NCBI RefSeq assembly: GCF_018687715.1
Contig: NC_056764.1
Coordinates: 16,293,501 to 16,357,500 of the forward strand
Length of the DNA stretch: 64,000 nt
Reading direction: 5' to 3'
From: Carya illinoinensis
Lineage: Eukaryota; Streptophyta; Magnoliopsida; Fagales; Juglandaceae
The stretch's first letter is position 1. Every line of letters starts with the position of its first letter. A program made the position numbers and the translations under genes. Shown piece by piece: positions 23,741 through 34,604 of the stretch. The notes under the pieces are model-generated. The model was given only the letters and a program-made list of their open reading frames with translations, had not been told where the DNA came from and did no database searches.

Positions 23741-24224
23741 TGCATTAATTAACAAAATTTAGGACACACCAATAATATGATATCCCACAATAAAAAATAT
23801 ATATAATATATTAATTAATAATAAATATGATATAATGGGCCATTATTCATATAATAAAAAAAATTACAAATCAAAGCACACGAAAGTTCTCCATGGATAA
23901 TTCTTCTTCTTCACGTTGTGTTTGTCATTAGCTTTAGGAGCATTTCTTTCATGGGTAGTTCTTCACATTTACCCAATAGCTCTTTGAAATTGTTATGCAA
24001 TTGTTGAGCCTGGAAAATATCAAAAAGTCGTACTAAATTTATAGAGGGAATAATATATGTTGAAACAAGATGTGATAATCATGGGAGTAATATTTTTAAC
24101 CTCCATGTTAGTCGATAACTACACAGCGAGTTATTTAATCTTGCTTTTACATTTTTTCCATCCCTTGTCTATGCTTTGACCACACAGCTGGACAAAGTGA
24201 GCGCATTCCATTCTGCAAATTAAA
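23741..24224. other. CACTA interior, no recognised gene
   Basis: AT-rich. On the minus strand a possible terminal exon (about 23916-24010) follows a TTTTCCAG acceptor-like site and reads LHNNFKELLGKCEELP; I do not recognise it. It might belong to a leftward transcript starting in the left inverted arm. Confidence 0.3.
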
Positions 24225-24660
24225 TAAATAAAGAAATAAGTACAAACCAAGGGAGGGAAAATCTGGAGAAGCATCAAGATGCAATCCCTTCATATCGCAA
24301 ATTAAGCCACAACAATAGCACCATGGTAATGAATCACAAGGAAAGGCCACATAGTAGTAGAGGAAATGGAAAGCCACTGAATCCATTAATGTCATAATTT
24401 AATTCATCACAAAAGTTGTTGAAGATGAGACAGCTATCCAAAGAAATAAAGAAATGAGTACAAACCAAGGGAGGGAAAATCTAGAGAAGCATCAAGATGC
24501 AATCCCTTCATATCGCAAATTAAGCCACAACAATAGCACCATGGTAATGAATCACAGGGAAAGGCCACATAGTAGTAGAGGAAATGGGAAGCCATTGAAT
24601 CCATTAATGTCATAACTTAATTCATTACAAAAGTTGTTGAAGATGAGGCAGCTTACACAT
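24225..24660. repeat. 218-bp tandem duplication in the CACTA element
   Basis: The block from AGTACAAACCAAGGGAGGG to GTTGTTGAAGATGAG is present twice with a 218-bp shift (24240 against 24458) and only a few substitutions. No recognised coding. Confidence 0.9.
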
Positions 24661-25592
24661 AATGCATGCAAAGTCAGTGTTAAAAAGTGCATTGTGTTCA
24701 TTTAAGAGTCCTAAAAACATCATTTAAAAGACTTATTTCTAGGTGACAATACAAGCACACAGAAAAGTTGCCAAAACTTGTTGCTTATATATGCATTTGC
24801 CTTCTTACACAATTAGTTTTGCACTCTTTATGTCTGTTATAATATCACACACACCCACACAGCGTAGGGTGGTAAACTCTGAATTTAAATCAGTGGAAGA
24901 TGCTCATAATGCTGTAAATTCAGGATATCTTTAGAGGCAATTTCATTAAATCACCATGAAAACAGCATTGTAGGGTGGAGCCTACAGGATCTTCTTTATT
25001 TAGGCTTGCATGAATTAAGTTGTACATTACAAATAAATAAATTTAAAAAAATAAATAAAAAATAGTACAATTAAAGCTGATCATACCTTTCTATCATAGC
25101 CATACCAAAGCAAATGTTGCTTCGACAAATGGACAGCTCTCCATGATTAATGGAGGGCTTCCCATAATTACAAGAAGTGCGCAGTAGACCTCCATCTGCA
25201 TCATGTCAAAAAATTTATGGGTAGTTCTTACAGCTTGGAAATCATATGCTATTAGATCACTATCTTTCTCTATATTTCTCAAAATTTTTTAAAATGAATT
25301 TGAAAAAATTCTGAGAAAGATCTGCCCAAAACACCCAAACAAGCCTTTGAAATATAAGCCAACCTTAACATCAAAATAAACCTATCCCGAGTTAAGCCGA
25401 ACATAATATAAAAGCCCCTTTAATAAAAAGGCCCATCCAAGCATCAGATTTACCATGAAAAAAAAAGGCATGACTGCGATTTATTAACACATGCAAATAA
25501 GACCCAAAGACAACATAAATTAGCAGGAAACAAAACTTAAGCAGGAGACCGTGCAGCAACTTACCCCAACTAAAACAGGTGACACAATTCAG
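24661..25592. other. CACTA interior, no recognised gene
   Basis: Nothing recognised. Short open frames on either strand lack family motifs. On the minus strand a donor-like GGGGTAAGTT lies near 25560, next to the left inverted arm. Confidence 0.35.
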
Positions 25593-25655
25593 AAACAAGT
25601 AGAGTGCGATGGAGCTGGATCGACGTGGATGTTGGCGGTGCAAAAGAGTGGTGTG

Positions 25656-25734
<79 letters not shown>

Positions 25735-26165
25735 CTACATACCTAGTATGACGGGGAGTTACAGATTGGGGTCATCGAAGGCAGCGTTTGAAGGTGGGAG
25801 CTTGTCCTCCGGCATCTATTGTTGTTTGAGGTGTTGTTTGCAGTAGCAGCAACCAGTGGGCCAGCGGCTTCAGGACAGTGCGTTTTGAGTCAAAAAGCTC
25901 TGTTTTTGGGCAGCAAAACAGAGCATCATGTGTTGGACGTTCCTACTCGCAGGTGGTTGCCGTGCGTTCACAAATGGCGGGTAGATGCTAGAAGGAACAA
26001 TATGTTCTGATTTGGTGCATGAAAACAGGGGCTCTAAGCAGCGATCTTCCCATGATGCACTAGTGGCTGGGCACTAACGGTGACACGAGATTGGAGGCTG
26101 CTTTCAGACGGTGTCGAGTGCTGGTAAACTTGTTGGTTTTGGACGGTGTGGAGTCAAGGAGAAGG
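25593..26165 (-). repeat. Left arm of an inverted duplication inside the CACTA element
   Basis: Reverse complement of 28537-29022, with about 10% differences judged by eye. It contains the same leader start: minus-strand frame MHRQHPRRSSSIA against MHRQRPRRSSSIA in the right arm. This arm has a longer GA run and a short internal duplication of the GACGGTGT..GAGT motif (about 26108-26155). The arms are separated by about 2.4 kb. Confidence 0.88.
25659..25730. repeat. (GA)36 microsatellite
   Basis: Uninterrupted 72-bp GA repeat inside the left arm; the right arm has the complementary but shorter CT run at about 28896-28920. Confidence 0.98.
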
Positions 26166-28536
26166 CGTGTGTGTGGTGCTGGTAAACTTGTTGGTTGATA
26201 CTTTGAAACCCTAGAAGCAAAAAGAAGGAATAAGATGTGCTGGGGAACGTTTGCAGCGTGTTAAGTTGTGGGAGGGAAATTTAAAATTTATGAAAATTTG
26301 AGGTAAGGCGCCAACTTAGTTTTTGTTTTGACGGAAATTATATGTGTCGGTGTAAGAATATTTGAGGTGGGCTAAAGGCGCCAACTTATAATATTATGCT
26401 TGCTTAGTTATTACTCTCTGATCAAAATATTCCAATCCTATGTATAATTGAAATGTTAATATAATATCTTTTTATAAATTATATTATATAATATATATAA
26501 TTATGTTATATAAAAGATAATGTTATTATAATTTTATGTTAATATAAAAAAAATATATAAGACAATTATTAATTTATTATAATCTTGAACATGAATATTT
26601 ATTTAATCATATGCTTTAAATATAATATATATATTAATAACATTTTATCGTTTAATAAATTTTCAATACATTCTTCTTGATAATTATATTAGTAAATAAT
26701 GTATATTAATTAGTATATAATGTATATTAATTACAATTTATACTTTATGGCCTTATACTAACAGTCTAATACCATTATAAGTAATATACTTTAAGTCTAT
26801 ATATAAATTATTATATAAATCACTATAGTATTAGTTATACTAATACTATATCACTTATGATACTATTAATTATAGTGATATAGTAATACTAAACTACTAA
26901 TGATATAAATATACTATCAACACATGAAACTTTTCAACATGGTACTATATTGACAATCAAATTGTGGCTGCCTAGCCAGAGTACAAGGCTAATGCTTGTA
27001 GATTGAATAATCAAGAAATTGCTTAAGATCTTCGATAGCAAATATATAGAACTTGACCACTAGACCTTAAACAAACTCTTAACTCCTAGTTTTAAATAAT
27101 AAAATGTAGTTAAATTAATCTCATTCGCTCCTGCTTGAATAACACGAATATATACAAATCTACCATTAAACCTTAATGTATGAAATGGAATTCACTCAAA
27201 TTTACTAAAAACATTATAGGTTGACGCAGGCTGCCAAATGTTACTTCTATTTTCTTCCTTGCAAACACTCTCTGATGAAATTCCCTCAGCTTTGGCTTCT
27301 CCCAAACTCTATTCTTCTTCTTCTTCTTCTTTTTTCCACTTAGCCTTCCTCTTCAGCAGTACTTATGTTTATGATAATCATTTGGAGCGATGCGATCTCA
27401 ATCTTGATTGAAAACATGATATTAATTTCTAGATAGCCTACTAAAATTTTAATATCTTGAATAGGTTGAGTGAAAACATGATATTTAATTTCTAGCCTAC
27501 TGACATATATATATGTATGTCACGGTTTAGATTTTTATAAATTATCTAGAAAATGAATGGTATTGGATGTGTTGCAAGTGATCATTACTCTCTGCTGGTT
27601 ACTAGTAGATAACACTACAACAAATTTAACTTTATACTCTATACTTAAAATTTTCACATTATGCATCAATGCATCCACAGATCAATGCATCCACGAATCA
27701 ATGCCTCCACAGATCAACGTCCCTTCAATTTCCCTATTTCAACCATGTGATCCCCTCCCCGCTACCAGGGGGCGAGGTTGAAACCACATCTCGGCCCGCG
27801 TGCCCCCGTTCAACCCAATGTTTAAAATTTTTTTAGACCCAAATTATAAATTAAAATTTATACATGTAAAAAAATATAAATTTATTAGAGTTGTATTGTG
27901 GATTAACTTGAATTCAACTTCAAGTTTTTAACAAATTTTATATATCTATATTCAACCCGCCCCTGCATGGGTTATTAATCCATGCGGGGTGGGCTAGACG
28001 TGTAACACCTGGGTCTAGCACTCAACTGCTTTCTAAAGATTTTGGGTTTATATGGGTGAAAGGCCCACTTGAGAATAATGAATATCTTTCGAATGGACTT
28101 TGGACCCAAATTTTTATTTGGCAGATACCGACTTTATTTTTTAGGCTTGCTAAGTAAGTTAAAATCTTTAAATATTTTTGGTTTGAGCAAAATATTTTTC
28201 TAGGGTCAAAGAAATTAGCGGGACAATTTGTATTATTTTTAGAAGTTATATTGAAATCCAAATCTCAAGAAAAAATAGTCGAAACCTTCTACGTTTAATA
28301 ACCAAGCTCGTGAGATCCTGTTTAATACTCCACGTTTTAGCAATGCTCGTCCGTTTGTCGTGCATGCATGCTTCAATCACGTTTGTTTTACATAGCTTGC
28401 CTTTGGTTGTCTCTCTTTTCCCTCACTTTCTAGGGTTTTGTTTTCAATCCTCTATTTATATTTTCTCTTGCACGTCATCAACCTCTCATGCCCGAAAGAC
28501 CCCTAGTTGACGTTTCAGTGTTCTCCTTCTCCTCTC
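26166..28536. other. Spacer between inverted arms, no recognised gene
   Basis: Very AT-rich from 26440 to 26930. A short tandem of ATCAATGCATCCAC-like units occurs near 27662-27720. A TATTTATATTTTC box-like sequence near 28453 lies upstream of the right arm and could serve as promoter for the transposase-like gene. No protein family is recognised. Confidence 0.4.
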
Positions 28537-28888
28537 AGTTTCTCCTTGACTCTACACCGTCCAAAAGCAGCCTCCAATCTCGTGTCACCGTTAGTGCCCA
28601 GCCACTAGTGCATCATGGGAAGACCGTTGCTTAGAGCCCCTGTTTTCATGCACGACAGCCACCTGTGAGTAGGAACGACCAACACATGATGCTCCTTTTG
28701 TTGCCCAAAAACAGAGCTTTTTGACTCAAAACGCACCGCCCTGAAGCCACTGGTCTGCTGGTTGCTGCTACTGCAAACAACGCCTCTGACAACAATAGAC
28801 ACCGGAGGACAAGCTCCCACCTTCGAACGCTGCCTTGGGTGACCCCAGTCCGTAACTCCCTGTCATACTCGATGTGTAGGTCCTCTCT

Positions 28889-28927
<39 letters not shown>

Positions 28928-29022
28928 TTAGTTTTCTCGGTCATCACTTTATCTCTCGGTTTATCTCAGCCGCACCACTCTTTTGCACCGCCAACGTCCA
29001 CGTCGATCCAGCTCCATCGCAC
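28537..29022 (+). repeat. Right arm of the inverted duplication (leader of the transposase-like gene)
   Basis: Inverted copy of 25593-26165. It leads directly into the transposase-like coding region, with the CACACTACAATGATG junction at its right end. Contains a CT microsatellite near 28896-28920. Confidence 0.88.
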
Positions 29023-29630
29023 ACTACAATGATGAAACGAGAAAGAAAGTGGTATGTTTATTTTCAAATTTATTACTTTTTAATTTTAATGGATTTATAA
29101 GATGGAGAATAATGTGTATTTTTTATTGTCTATTACAGGTTGAGATGGAGGAACTTTTAACACAGGACACAAATCCTATAGAAATGGGGTCTGGAGGAAC
29201 CATGACTTGGAAATCAGATGATGTTTATTCGAAAGTTATGGGCCTAAAACGGCCCGGATGTGTGCGCGGTTTGGGGTTTGGGCCAACCCCTACAAGGCAA
29301 ACTTGTCAACATTCACTACCAACTTCAAACCAAGAAGATGATATATCAAAGGAAGAGTTTGATAAAATGCGGAACGAATTAACTGAATTGCGGAACTTAG
29401 TAAACACATTTGTGCATGCGTAGGTGAGCACCCCACATATGTTTAGTTGATATTAGTCAACCTTATTTTGGAATTTTTAAACCCTCATTTGAATTTATAT
29501 TCAGGTTTCAGGACAAAATCAAAATGAGAATGAAGAGGAAGAGAAAGATGAAGAAGAGGAAAATGCTGAAGAGGAAGAAGATCAGGAGGAAGATGAAGAA
29601 GAGGAAGAGAATGACGAGGACAATGATTGA
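28983..29630 (+). pseudogene. CACTA-type plant transposase-like protein, 3' gene end
   Basis: The reading frame contains DDVYSKVMGLKRPGCVRGLGFGPTPT, the signature of the plant Ptta/En/Spm transposase family C-terminus, then a leucine-rich EEFDKMRNELTELRNLV coil. Likely introns: 29052-29138 (GTATGT..TTACAG) and about 29412-29504 (GTGCAT..TTCAG). The last exon (29505-29630) is a highly acidic tail of mostly Glu/Asp, ending at TGA. The N-terminal two thirds expected for an En/Spm protein are missing, so I call it a remnant; it may still be transcribed. It marks the plus strand as the element's sense. Confidence 0.65.
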
Positions 29631-30299
29631 GGTTTAGGATTATAAGTTAGACTATAATTGAGACTATATTTATGGTATTTGTCATATATTGACGTTTGCT
29701 CTATTTAATGGTATTTGCAACTTTCCTTAATTAAGACTAAATTTATGGTTATGACATATATCGACGTTTGCTCTGTTTTGCTGAGTTGGAATTAAGACGG
29801 ATTATAAAAGTATAAGTGCTGGATTATGCATTAGTTTTACTACTCTTTTTGGAAGTTGTGAATCTTAGTATGGTGTTTAACATATTTTGTCATAAAGTTC
29901 GCAAACGCCACATTCTTTTTTAAAAAAGAATAAATATGAGATCTATATATTAAAAGATTAAATTTTTAATAATAGACTATTTTTTTCAAAAGGAATGTTG
30001 TATGACACTTGCATAATTTTTAAAAAGAATGCACAATACTTACATTACTGTATTATACATTACTTATTAAATATTAAAGGAAAGAAATTAAACGGCGTCA
30101 CATTAAGATCTCGATGCGCGAACTCTCTTCTTTAGTTCTATTTAACCTCCCTCCCTCTAGAATTGGAATGTGATATATGGCATTTACAGGTAGGGCATCC
30201 TAGAAATTTAACTAAGATTTTGTAGGTATTTTTGTATCATTTAAATAAGTTTTTATTATTATTTTTATTATTTATTTTACTATCAATAAATTTATAATA
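29631..30299. other. CACTA interior 3' of the transposase-like gene
   Basis: AT-rich, no coding or structural signal seen. Confidence 0.4.
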
Positions 30300-30960
30300 G
30301 CTTTCATCACTGACGCTATATATTATTAGTGGCATCACAATAAATACTTCGGCGCATTTATCAATTACCGGTGTTTCATTGATCAATTTTCAGCATTTGG
30401 TAAACACCGCCAATGCTATATAATTATTACCTGCGTAACAATATAAATGCTGGAAAACTACTTATTTACCAGCGTAAAATTAATCCATGGCCGGCATTTG
30501 TTCAAATGAAATAAACGCCGAAACACTCAATACTTTATCGGCGCAAACTCTATCATTTGTCGGCATTTTATGAAACGCCGCTGATGCTATATATTATTAC
30601 CGATGGTATATTAAATACGCCGACAAACATGGTTAATATAACGGCGTATAATTAATAAAGTATTGGCGTTTGTGTAAATGCCATAAAAAATATATATTAT
30701 TACCAGCGTAACAATCTAAATACCAGGAAACTACTAATTTCCCAGTGCATAATTGCTATCTTGGCTACATTGTTATAAATGTCACTAAACCTATACATTA
30801 TTATCGGCGTAAAAATTTAAACGCCGGGAATCTCAATAATTTACAGGCGGAAACATTAAGCGCGGGTAAATTTTTATATCTACCGGCGCATAAACAAATG
30901 TCGTGGATATAAACGCCGCCAAATTTGCTTTTTTTTTTTTTTTTTTTTTTTTTTGTAGTG
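30300..30960. repeat. Right subterminal repeats and terminus of the CACTA element
   Basis: Repeated motifs such as GGCGTTTGTGTAAATGCC, AAACGCCG and ACCGGCGT/TACCAGCG in both orientations, mirroring the left end. The last 30 bp are a T-run followed by GTAGTG. Confidence 0.85.
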
Positions 30961-30963
30961 TGG

Positions 30964-31217
30964 CTAATTTTCTTGAAAATTTCTCAGTCTGTCCATTAAT
31001 TACAGACACATTACAAGAGATTCTTGAAATATGTTGTAACAATTCCGAGAACTTCTTATCTTGATTTTCCCTTTCCAATCTAGCAGCTTCCTGTTGTTGT
31101 ACCAGAATGGCAATAGGTTCTTCAATCTTTTTCTGCTACGTACACATTTCTTGTTGCTATCTAAGATGATTCCGAGTCTACAATTTGTGCATAAGATTGT
31201 GTACCTTCTGCCATCCT
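30964..31217 (-). pseudogene. Gag N-terminus of element W (broken)
   Basis: In minus sense the gag begins MAEGTQSYAQIVDS near 31215, is interrupted by stops, then in another frame reads PIAILVQQQEAARLERENQDKKF and SELLQHISRI, a helical segment typical of gypsy gag N-termini, up to the CACTA insertion point. Confidence 0.6.
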
Positions 31218-31223
31218 TTCTGA

Positions 31224-31232
31224 CTGATACCA
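31224..31232 (-). promoter_or_regulatory. Primer-binding site of element W
   Basis: In element sense TGGTATCAG, the first nine bases of the plant initiator-Met primer site, two bases after the LTR end ATTACA and a few bases before the gag ATG. Confidence 0.75.
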
Positions 31233-31234
31233 AT

Positions 31235-31702
31235 TGTAATGGGCCCTTCTTCTTCAACCTTCCAGATGACTAATTCGAGGTGGTGACCCTCCAAGAATGT
31301 AAGCAAGAAGTAGAGAGAAAGAGAGAGAGGAAGCATTGAATTCCAGAGTTGGCCTCTTCTTTAACTCATGGATGCTTTTAAAACTACAATGTTTTGCATA
31401 CAATAAAAAACTTTCCTTATTTCTACAAAACGACATCACTCTATTACAAAACTCTTCTAATGATGTCGTTCTATTTACCACTCATAGTCACCCACATACA
31501 AAACGACACAAGACTTACAGGATTATACTAATTAACATGACTTCATATCAATCTACTTCTAACTAACAAAACTACCACACGATACTTCACAAAATCAGTC
31601 TTTTTTTCCAAAACTCATCTTCCTTGCCTTGCCATCTTCCACCACTGCATTTCTTCACTATCCAATGAACTCTTCTCTGCACCACTTCTGCAACCCATAA
31701 CA
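31235..31702 (-). repeat. 5' LTR of gypsy element W (468 bp)
   Basis: Element-sense ends TGTTATGGG and CCCATTACA form an imperfect inverted pair. It sits immediately upstream of the primer site. No partner LTR is left in the window. Confidence 0.75.
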
Positions 31703-34295
31703 GTATTTTTCTTTCACTTAGGGTTTTGGTTTTGGTTTTTTATTTTTATTTTTTATGTGAGCTTCAAGATTTTCTACTGATATCAGTGAACAATTCCATC
31801 ATTGTAGACGAAGCTTTAGGCTTTACGATGTTCATGAATTGTGTTTCTACCTACAAGTTTTAAGAGTTTTTGGTTACAAGCTTACAAGTAAAGGCTATGA
31901 ATGTTTACAAGCATTTACAACTCTCAAGAAAGAAAATGTGGAGTTTCTGGTTACAAGATTTGTTTTTTTAGATTTTTTAGAATTCTGAGGCTTTAAGACA
32001 TTCATTGAATTGTGTTTTATTTATTTTCTTTATGTGAATTTTGAGATTTTCTACTTGTTACAAGTTTTTAGTAGAAACTTCAGATATTCTACTGGATACA
32101 AATTTTGAGAGTTTATGACACCCCCCCCCCCTTTTTTTATTTTTTATTTTTTTATGTAAGTTGGTTTGCTTGGCTTTGATTTTTTTCTTTTGATGTGCTT
32201 TCGTTTGGTTTGTAGTAGGAAAAGCTATTGGTGGGGTAGGTCTCTAAAAGTAGATGTTGTAATCCAAACTTTAAACAATCAACTCAGTTCGTTAATGTGG
32301 TTTGATGAGAATGTTAGTAACTTGTGTTAGATCCCTTTTTATCATCTCCTTACATGTAGCAATTTTCACTCTATTATTTTTAGCATAAACCCTCAGCAAT
32401 TTGCACTTGATTTCACACTCCACTTGTTCTTCTAAGGGAAGGAAATGCCATTGAGCCAGAGCTAAACTTTATTTGACATGATGGGAGTTCTTGTTTGTTT
32501 TTATTTTCTTGTTCATACCAATATCACAGCACTTCAAACTCCCAAGTAATAATGACAAAATGACCTTTATTTGACACACTAAGCTTGTGGATTTAGTTTA
32601 TTTTTTATGAACTTGTGAAGCTATATATGTTAAGAATATAAATTTAAGTTCATTCTTCTCATTTATTCTTCAACTTTGAGCAGCTCCTTCAAAACTCCAA
32701 AATGAATTTTGTACCTGGCTGGGATTGTCATGGCTACCCATTGAGTTGAAAGGCAAATCCTGAAGAGAGAGCTTCAGCTCCATAAAAGGGATGATAAAGT
32801 CATGAAGAGAGAAGTAGAAAGTGCTAATTAATGTCTTGTATTAGGAGTATTTTGTACTAAATAGTTTCAAACTGAGGACTCATCAATTTTAGGCAATCAT
32901 TGTACTTTTGTAATTTATCTTTATAGAAAGTGCTTATATTTTCATGATTGTATTGCCTGTTCAACCTCCTTTCATTTTTTCCTGGTATTTTTTCCTTTCT
33001 TTTCTAAAGCCATGGAGCTCTTATAGCATGCATACATGCAGTGTTAATTTCCTAAAGTTTTAGGTTATATTAAACTCAAGAAAGACACCAATAAACTAAC
33101 ATTCATAAGCTGCTCTAGCCGTGCAAGGAAAAAACAAGAACATGCTCATGTTACAGCAAACTTTCAAAAACTATTTCATCACAATCCATCATGCTTAAAT
33201 AACTGTTCAATACAAATTTTCATTCTAAAAACACATCAAATAACAATCTTTTTATTATTCAATACAAATTTCAGTGGGATAACCAAAAACCAACCAAGTG
33301 ATGGAAAAAATATAGGGGCGATCTCTGCTAGGTACCAGTGGGTGTTGAATCAGTCTCTGCAACCCTATGCCTAATATCCCTTGCTATTGAGAAGCTTGTT
33401 GCCACTTACAATTTCAAAGAACTTGATGCCATACTCATCAGTAAGCGCTTGACCCTTAGAGATAGGGACAATCTAAGAAAACAAAGAAAATTTCTTTCGA
33501 ATCAACAATGTAGAACACGTTTGCTTTAATCCATATAGCCATCCATGCAGTTATGTGCTCAATTTATGAACTTAGAATCCAGCCTAAGATGTGAAAAAGA
33601 ATCATTTTTCTACTAATTGATTAATTAGGAAAACCTACCCTTTTGCTTTCATCCATGTTGCTCAATGTTGCAAATCCAGTTCTTAATGTCTGAACTGGAA
33701 AAAAATATAGAACCTACTCCACTAGGCACTAGTGGTTGTTGAACACTTCTCCTCCTACTCTAGTCACGTATTTCATATAATCTGATAACCAACAACACTA
33801 CAAGTCAGAGACCAATCCACAAAACACATTTTCTCTATACAAAATCAAACTAAAACCAGTTCTTTTTTTTACCTAATCCATTGGTCTAAGATATGTTGTT
33901 TTTACACTTCCTTCCAATTTCACATCAAATCCACAGACATTTTTGCAATGGTGGGTTATAATCACGACAAAAGTGGATGTTCAAGTCAACTTTAAACTTC
34001 GAGGATGTAGATAAAAAGGATTTCTTTAAGAAAAAAACACTGCAAATGTTGGCCATGGCTATTGCTCTGCATTTTTTTCTCAAATTTTTTTAAGCTGCAG
34101 AAGGTCGAAAGTAATACACATAAAAGTGAAGATAAAATTGATAGTCAATTTAGTTAAAAATCACTAAGTACACATACAAATGAAGATAAACTGCAAAGAG
34201 GGTCATCTCGGATTGCCCAAAAAAATACGTTTACAAACTCCTTACACATGTATTTTTGCCAAAAAAATATGTTTACAAATCCCTTCCCTTACACA
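31703..34295. other. Spacer without recognised features
   Basis: AT-rich, T-rich on the plus strand. A C-run of 11 lies near 32121. A 63-codon open frame at 33338-33529 (VATYNFKELDAIL, LTLRDRDNLRKQRK) is charged and helical but not recognised. No RNA gene or repeat structure is evident. Confidence 0.4.
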
Positions 34296-34300
34296 CGTAT

Positions 34301-34558
34301 TATCAAGGAAGATCCTACAACCCACTCAACGCCAGCTCACAGTCAACAGACATAGTAAAATCAGCAAAGATTTGTGGAAGCATAATTCTAGGATCAGTTT
34401 CTTATTTGGTTGTAACTTTCTGTAAATATAGAATTTACGTTACTGCTTTCCATAGTTAGATTGTTCAAATGATTTGTATAAAAACTTGCTATGTACATCG
34501 ATATATTTTTATGAGATTTAGAATTCTTAAAAGCCAACAACAGTGTTAATCCTTTACA
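34301..34558 (+). repeat. 5' LTR of the copia element
   Basis: 258 bp, starting TATCAAGG and ending CTTTACA. Compared with the 3' LTR it lacks two bases at its first TG. Otherwise five substitutions, all in the last 90 bp. Confidence 0.95.
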
Positions 34559-34567
34559 TGGTATCAT
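34559..34567 (+). promoter_or_regulatory. Primer-binding site of the copia element
   Basis: TGGTATCAT starts directly after the LTR end, matching the initiator-Met primer site for eight bases. Confidence 0.8.
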
Positions 34568-34604
34568 TGAGTTGGTCTCTAACGAGATATACTTTCCTTC
34601 CAAA

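Larger units (their letters stand above)
22804..30960 (+). mobile_element. CACTA (En/Spm) transposon, non-autonomous
   Basis: Starts CACTACTAAAAAAG at 22804 and ends in a T-run plus GTAGTG at 30960, the terminal inverted repeats of the CACTA superfamily. A 3-bp target duplication TGG sits at 22801-22803 and 30961-30963, and gypsy W gag reads on both sides. Subterminal repeats occupy both ends. I find a transposase-like 3' gene end (to 29630) but no TNP2-type DDE transposase, so it would depend on a relative in trans. Orientation follows the transposase-like gene. Confidence 0.9.
18124..31702 (-). mobile_element. Older degenerate Ty3/gypsy element W, multiply interrupted
   Basis: Its 5' LTR is 31235-31702, then come primer site, gag start, a CACTA insertion (22804-30960), gag continuation, a LINE insertion (21259-22215), zinc knuckle, protease, RT, RNase H and integrase down to 18124, where LTR Z cuts it. 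The 3' LTR is not in the window. Removing the two insertions, each with a matching target duplication, restores a continuous order. Its proteins clearly differ from those of the 1-13610 family. Confidence 0.85.

Noticed and set aside
22820..30960. CRISPR-like spaced palindromic repeats at the ends of the CACTA element
   Set aside because: Spacing and sequence are irregular, in both orientations, and tied to CACTA ends; this is a plant sequence, so subterminal repeats explain them.
33338..33529. 63-codon charged frame
   Set aside because: No motif, no splice or promoter context and no homologous copy in the window; noted only in the spacer entry.
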